DNA of 64,000 nucleotides from Polyangiaceae bacterium (GTDB taxonomy: Bacteria; Myxococcota_A; Polyangia; Polyangiales; Polyangiaceae): contig JADJRH010000002.1 in NCBI GenBank assembly GCA_016712345.1, forward strand, positions 248,001 to 312,000. The letters run 5' to 3'. The number at the start of each line of letters is the position of its first letter. Within the stretch, counting starts at the first letter, position 1. The notes beneath the pieces were generated by a model. It ran no database searches. It saw only the letters and a program-made list of their open reading frames with translations, and was not told where the DNA came from. Shown piece after piece: positions 59,816 through 64,000 of the stretch. Both the position numbers and the translations under genes were made by a program.

Positions 59816-62806
59816 ATGCCTTCGGCAGCTCCCGAGAAGAAGCCCAATTCGCTGATCCGTTGGATCTGGTGGTCCTATTTTCGTACCGCGCTCGTTCCGC
59901 TTCTGCTTGTCGAAGTGGCGCTGGTGCTTGTGTACGTAGCCGCCAACAACAACGCGCGCGAAAAAAATACGGAGGCCATTCGAAACGTCGCACATGATGA
60001 GCTGTCTCGCCTGACGGTTCGCGAGGCGGCACTGCTCGATGCTGAGTTGCAGGGAGTGCGTTCAGGCGTCGCGGTGTATTCCGAAGCTACCCTCCGAGCC
60101 CTCACCGAACCGCTTCCGTCCGAGTTTCCGCGCGAGGAGGCAATGGCCAAATATGCCGTCACCGCAGCGGGTATGACCTATAGTCCAACACCCCAGGGTG
60201 GGACCGGTTTTTTCTACTCAAGTCGCACCAAAATCGGTGAAGTCGAGCGCGAGAAAATGCTGAGTTCGGAACGTCTCGCGCCTATGATGAAAGCGTTTGT
60301 GGACCACAACAAACTTGTGACGCAGGTGTATGTCAACACCCACGACACAATGAATCGGATCTACCCATTTTTAGACATTCCCAAGTTGTTTCGATCCGAC
60401 TTGGATGTCACCATTTATAATTTCTACTACGAGGCCGATGCCGCCCACAATCCGTCGCGAGCAATTGTCTGGACCGATGCTTATGTCGATCCCGCGGGAC
60501 AAGGGTGGATGGCGTCGTGCATTGCCCCGGTTTACAAGGGTGACTTTTTAGAAGCTGTTGTCGGATTTGATGTGACGGTTGCCCGGCTGGTCAAACAGGT
60601 GCTTGACCTTCAAATTCCCTGGCGTGGGTATGGAGTGTTAATTGGTAAAACGGGCACCATCATGGCGCTGCCCCAGGGCGGCGAGGTGGACTTTAACCTT
60701 ACCGAACTGACAAAGCACGACTACCAAAGTTACATCCTTCAAGACACCTTCAAACCTGAAAACTTTAATCTCTACAAGCGCGCCGAGTTGGGCAATCTCC
60801 CCGCCGAGATGACCGGTCGAAAAAGTGGAATGATGCACCTAACCCTGGCGGGCGTTTCCAAAGTGGTTGCCTGGAGTACGGTGGAAGGTACGGGGTGGAA
60901 ACTGCTTGTAGTGGTGCCCCAGGCCAACATCGACGCCCACGCCACAACGCTCGGCGAAGAGCTGGGCATCGTCGCGTTTTACATGGTAGGTGGACTCGCG
61001 GGCTTTTATTTGATCTTTTTTGCGTGGCTTTACCGCCGGGCCAGGCGCCAGGCCGGCCGGTTGGCGGAGCCGCTCGCCCACATTCAACAGTTGGTGGCGG
61101 CCATTGGAAAAGGTCAATACGAACAAACGGTGAAACCCGTTTTTGTACAAGAGCTGGATGATACTCAACGCGGCGTTGTGGAAATGGGTGAGCACCTGGG
61201 CGAGATTGAGCGCGACAGGCTGGCTGCTCAAAAAGACCTTCAGGCCGCAAAAGACCAGGCGGAACAGGCGGCCAAGGCCAAGAGTGAATTTTTGGCCCGA
61301 ATGAGCCATGAAATTCGAACACCCATGAACGGTGTGCTCGGAATGACCGACCTTCTCCTGGAGACAAAACTCGATTCTACCCAACATGAATATGCAAAAA
61401 TTGTAAAAGACTCCGCCCAGGGGCTTCTTCAGGTTATTAACGACATCCTCGACTTTTCAAGGGTTGACGCGGGTAGAATGGAGCTTGCCAAGGCCCCGCT
61501 TCGCATTGTGGACTTGGTAGAAGGTACACTTGATCTGGTGGCTCCGCGGGCCGATGAAAAGGGATTGCGCCTATCGTTTCGAGTGAAAAAGGACGTGCCC
61601 GATATTGTGATAGGCGACGTTGGGCGTCTCCGTCAGATTCTGCTCAACTTGGTTGGCAATGCCGTCAAGTTTACAGCAAGCGGAGGGGCGACGGTGACCG
61701 TTTCCGCGCCCGAACAGGGGGAAGAAACAACCCTGCTGCGGTTTGAAGTCTCCGATACAGGTATTGGAGTAAAAAAAGAAGACCAAGCCCTCATTTTTGA
61801 CCCATTTGCCCAGGCCGACGCGTCGTTTTCCAGAACCTACGGTGGAACCGGGCTTGGACTTGCGATCTGCAAACAACTCGTATCACTGATGGGAGGTCAA
61901 ATCGGCATTCAGAGTGAATTGGGAAAAGGCGCCAAGTTCTGGTTTGAAGTCCCGGTGCAAAACGTTCCCAGCTCAAAACCGGCGGTGTCCACTCTCCCTG
62001 AACTTCAGAGCGTGCGTGCCTTGCTTGTAAAAGAAGAAGGACCATGGTGTGTTGCACTTGCTGAGCGAATGCGCGATTTGGGAGTGACGGTTCAAGTGGC
62101 GCACACGCTTGAAAGCGCGTTGGCCGCTGTGCGAAGCGATCCTTCGGTCGAGGTTGTTTTTATCGATGCCACATTTGACCGCGATCGAATCACCGAGGTC
62201 GTCGCCGCGTTCAGATTGGAAACAAAGGCGCCGGATCTACCCATTGTTCTTTTGTGCAATGCAGGTTCAACCGAGTTCAATTCCCAACCGTTTGAGCGGC
62301 TCCGAAAGCCGATTCATCATCGAATGCTCGTGGCCATGTTGCGAAGGGCGGCTGCGCTCAAAAACGGACTGGATGTTCCAGTTGATTCGGTTTCGAGCCC
62401 GCCGTCGTCGCGGCGCACTCCTTCAGGAAGGTCGGTGCTTTTGGTGGAGGACAACCTTGTAAATCGAAAAGTGGCGGATCTCATGCTCCGCACGTTGGGG
62501 TGCAATGTGACAGTTGTTACCAACGGAAAAGAAGCGGTAGAGGCCACACAAAACCGCCGGTTTGATCTGATTCTAATGGACGTGCAAATGCCGGGAATGG
62601 ATGGGCATGAAGCCGCTCGTCTCATTCGGCAAGCCGAAAACCGGCCGGGCGAACCTCGAACACCGATTGTCGCGCTGACGGCACATGCGTTGTTGACAGA
62701 TCGTGAACGCAGTCTTCAAAGTGGAATGGATGACCACCTGTCAAAGCCGGTGAACATGAACGAACTGTCGGCGGTACTCAAAAAGTGGACACCCCCCGCA
62801 AGCTGA
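59816..62806 (+). CDS. Hybrid sensor histidine kinase with two receiver domains
   Basis: 996-residue membrane kinase. Membrane segment 1 lies at ~20-40, a periplasmic sensor of Cache type spans ~45-385 (DVTIYNFYYEADAAHNPSRAIVWTDAYVDPAGQGWMASC is Cache-like), membrane segment 2 at ~390-412, then HAMP and coiled coil. HisKA has phospho-His498 (ARMSHEIRTP). HATPase has NLVGNAVKFT, DTGIGV and GTGLGLAI. A first receiver (~755-865) lacks canonical Asp-Asp and Lys signatures and looks degenerate; the last receiver has DN, phospho-acceptor Asp922 (ILMDVQMPGMDG) and Lys (LSKPVN). ATG 59816. The 258 bases before it hold a TTGACA near 59675 and a GTGTACAC copy. Confidence 0.93.
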   Translation: MPSAAPEKKPNSLIRWIWWSYFRTALVPLLLVEVALVLVYVAANNNAREKNTEAIRNVAHDELSRLTVREAALLDAELQGVRSGVAVYSEATLRALTEPLPSEFPREEAMAKYAVTAAGMTYSPTPQGGTGFFYSSRTKIGEVEREKMLSSERLAPMMKAFVDHNKLVTQVYVNTHDTMNRIYPFLDIPKLFRSDLDVTIYNFYYEADAAHNPSRAIVWTDAYVDPAGQGWMASCIAPVYKGDFLEAVVGFDVTVARLVKQVLDLQIPWRGYGVLIGKTGTIMALPQGGEVDFNLTELTKHDYQSYILQDTFKPENFNLYKRAELGNLPAEMTGRKSGMMHLTLAGVSKVVAWSTVEGTGWKLLVVVPQANIDAHATTLGEELGIVAFYMVGGLAGFYLIFFAWLYRRARRQAGRLAEPLAHIQQLVAAIGKGQYEQTVKPVFVQELDDTQRGVVEMGEHLGEIERDRLAAQKDLQAAKDQAEQAAKAKSEFLARMSHEIRTPMNGVLGMTDLLLETKLDSTQHEYAKIVKDSAQGLLQVINDILDFSRVDAGRMELAKAPLRIVDLVEGTLDLVAPRADEKGLRLSFRVKKDVPDIVIGDVGRLRQILLNLVGNAVKFTASGGATVTVSAPEQGEETTLLRFEVSDTGIGVKKEDQALIFDPFAQADASFSRTYGGTGLGLAICKQLVSLMGGQIGIQSELGKGAKFWFEVPVQNVPSSKPAVSTLPELQSVRALLVKEEGPWCVALAERMRDLGVTVQVAHTLESALAAVRSDPSVEVVFIDATFDRDRITEVVAAFRLETKAPDLPIVLLCNAGSTEFNSQPFERLRKPIHHRMLVAMLRRAAALKNGLDVPVDSVSSPPSSRRTPSGRSVLLVEDNLVNRKVADLMLRTLGCNVTVVTNGKEAVEATQNRRFDLILMDVQMPGMDGHEAARLIRQAENRPGEPRTPIVALTAHALLTDRERSLQSGMDDHLSKPVNMNELSAVLKKWTPPAS

Positions 62807-62810
62807 CTCG

Positions 62811-63992
62811 CTAAAAGCCGCAGTTTTTGTTGCCCGGTGCGTGTGACATGGGCGCCTTACCCTTTTTTGTGACAATTGTCTGAGGGTCACCGTTGGCTGA
62901 ATAATACCAGTCTTTGGTGGGTTTCTTGTGCTTCAGGTAAGAAGCAATATCGGTGGCTGTTTCTTCAGGTGTGGCCCACTGGGTGTTGTGACCCAGGTCG
63001 TCGATCTGAATGCCAAGCTCCGAGAGAGGCCTCTTCCCATATTGCTTAAAGTAATAACTCATGTCGCAGGCCGAAGCCGGCACGTCGAGTGATTCGCGCA
63101 GCGCGGCTTGATCGGTGTCGTAGAAGAACGCGTCTTGGGTTGCCCAAATGATAAATGTCGGCACTGTCAGACTCTTCAAACGTTCGGTGTTGTCCACCTG
63201 TGAAAGTGCCCGTGCAGCTCCAATCCATGTTCCCATTTTTGTGGAAGCCGTTTCAGGCACGATCTCCGCCAAAAAGTCTTGATCGGCGGCGGGATCAACC
63301 ACCCAGCCGTAGGTTACCCACGACAGCGCGTCGGCATTGGCATCGAGCGGGGTCAGGTTGTAAACGTCGTCGGGGAATGTGTACCCCTGCGCTTCAAACC
63401 CGGCTTTCCAGCTTCCCTCCACAGGCTCGTTGATGATAAACTCCTGCAAGACAAAGTTGCCCTGAATTTTGCCGGACGTTCCGATGAGCACCATGCGATC
63501 TACCCGTTCCGGGTAGGTGAGCCCCAGCTCCTGCGCCACGAAGCTACCCATTGAGTGGCCCACAATTGCCGCCGAATCAATGCATTTTTGATCCATGAAA
63601 GCAATCACGTCGTTTGCCAGGTCAATTGGTCGAAAGCAGTTTTCAGGTGCGTGCGCACAGGAAGCGGCAGGAGGCATTGACGAGGCGCCGTGCCCGCGTT
63701 GATCCAAGGCAAAAATATGCAGGTTTGGATTTTTTTGAGCAAGGGCCGTGGCCGTTGGATAAAACGAGCGCGATGTGTCTGTATAGCCGTGCAGGAAGAT
63801 CACGGGTTTTCCTGCCGGATTTCCCATTTCAATGTAGGCCAGATCAATGCCTGTTGAAAGGGAGATGGTCTGTTTGGAAAGCGTCACCGCTTGAACAGAC
63901 GTTGCCGGTGCTTCGGGTTCTTCCGCATGACAACCCGCCAAACACGCACCGACTGCCAACATTCCCCACGCAGATTTCGTGGAATACCGCAT
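62811..63992 (-). CDS. Alpha/beta-hydrolase lipoprotein
   Basis: 393-residue lipoprotein (lipobox CLAGC). FLHGYTDTSRSFYP holds the oxyanion motif, VGHSMGSFVAQEL the nucleophile Ser, IIWATQDAFFYD the probable catalytic Asp and DLGHNTQW the His, a complete alpha/beta-hydrolase set. ADQRGHGASS is also typical. Extra C-terminal ~45 residues carry two cysteines (KNCGF). Likely an extracytoplasmic esterase, epoxide or haloalkane hydrolase-like enzyme. Stop lies four bases from the kinase stop (convergent). Confidence 0.9.
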   Translation of the reverse strand: MRYSTKSAWGMLAVGACLAGCHAEEPEAPATSVQAVTLSKQTISLSTGIDLAYIEMGNPAGKPVIFLHGYTDTSRSFYPTATALAQKNPNLHIFALDQRGHGASSMPPAASCAHAPENCFRPIDLANDVIAFMDQKCIDSAAIVGHSMGSFVAQELGLTYPERVDRMVLIGTSGKIQGNFVLQEFIINEPVEGSWKAGFEAQGYTFPDDVYNLTPLDANADALSWVTYGWVVDPAADQDFLAEIVPETASTKMGTWIGAARALSQVDNTERLKSLTVPTFIIWATQDAFFYDTDQAALRESLDVPASACDMSYYFKQYGKRPLSELGIQIDDLGHNTQWATPEETATDIASYLKHKKPTKDWYYSANGDPQTIVTKKGKAPMSHAPGNKNCGF

Positions 63993-64000
63993 CTGTGATC

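Noticed and set aside
1..64000. tRNA, rRNA and CRISPR loci
   Set aside because: Looked for acceptor/T-loop words and regularly spaced direct repeats; none convincing. The GTTCAAATC near 9440 lies in the 3' end of mazG and lacks a cloverleaf.

Overview
The window looks like chromosomal DNA from a myxobacterium-like member of the Myxococcota. The evidence is two secreted proteins (7885-9321 and 33790-35238) ending in a Gly/Ser-rich linker, a Cys-Gly-Cys or Cys-Ser-Cys motif, one membrane segment and a basic tail (MYXO-CTERM-type sorting signal). Supporting signs are many lipoproteins with Pro/Thr/Ala/Ser-rich linkers, a receiver-PATAN regulator, a large hybrid kinase and generally GC-rich codon use. 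I found no rRNA, tRNA, CRISPR array, transposase, integrase or phage gene. The gene content is a housekeeping and accessory mixture on both strands.

Layout. 1-18.3 kb: housekeeping genes. These are an RpoH-type sigma factor running off the left edge, mutL, miaA, two lipoproteins, a secreted glycosidase, mazG, clpS-clpA, a histidine phosphatase, aspS, a receiver-PATAN regulator and a Cys-cluster protein. 18.4-23.3 kb: a plus-strand run of a cytosolic PhnD-like protein, a DUF444/YeaH protein, SpoVR and a TPR lipoprotein. 23.4-28.2 kb: a minus-strand run of a DHH-type protein, an M50 protease and two overlapping P-loop ATPases with an operator-like repeat upstream. 28.3-35.2 kb: an exported protein, a HEAT-repeat protein, an acyl-CoA ligase and a beta-helix MYXO-CTERM protein. 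35.3-41.3 kb: an FHA-like protein, a parvulin lipoprotein and two different phosphofructokinases. 41.4-43.2 kb: an esterase and two small unknowns.

43.3-49.4 kb is the most coherent unit: one minus-strand operon encoding the whole route from urate to glyoxylate and urea. In transcription order it has a PuuD-type membrane urate oxidase with two haem-c motifs, allantoinase, a rubredoxin, a small lipoprotein, an allantoicase fused to OHCU decarboxylase, a hydroxyisourate hydrolase broken by a one-base frameshift, and ureidoglycolate lyase. 49.6-51.9 kb: a divergent YwiC-like/NnrS pair around an unusually hairpin-rich stretch. 52-64 kb: a degenerate M61-like protease, an EEP-family nuclease/phosphatase, a Cys-rich lipoprotein, a GH5 lipoprotein, an unknown protein, an FAD monooxygenase, a hybrid histidine kinase and an alpha/beta-hydrolase lipoprotein.

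At the DNA level the palindrome GTGTACAC occurs at least 20 times, spread through the window, in all codon phases and in intergenic DNA. By a rough hand calculation about one copy would be expected. It resembles the cyanobacterial HIP1 phenomenon with a different word. Two intergenic regions carry MITE-like inverted-repeat elements (7594-7820 and 38543-38686).
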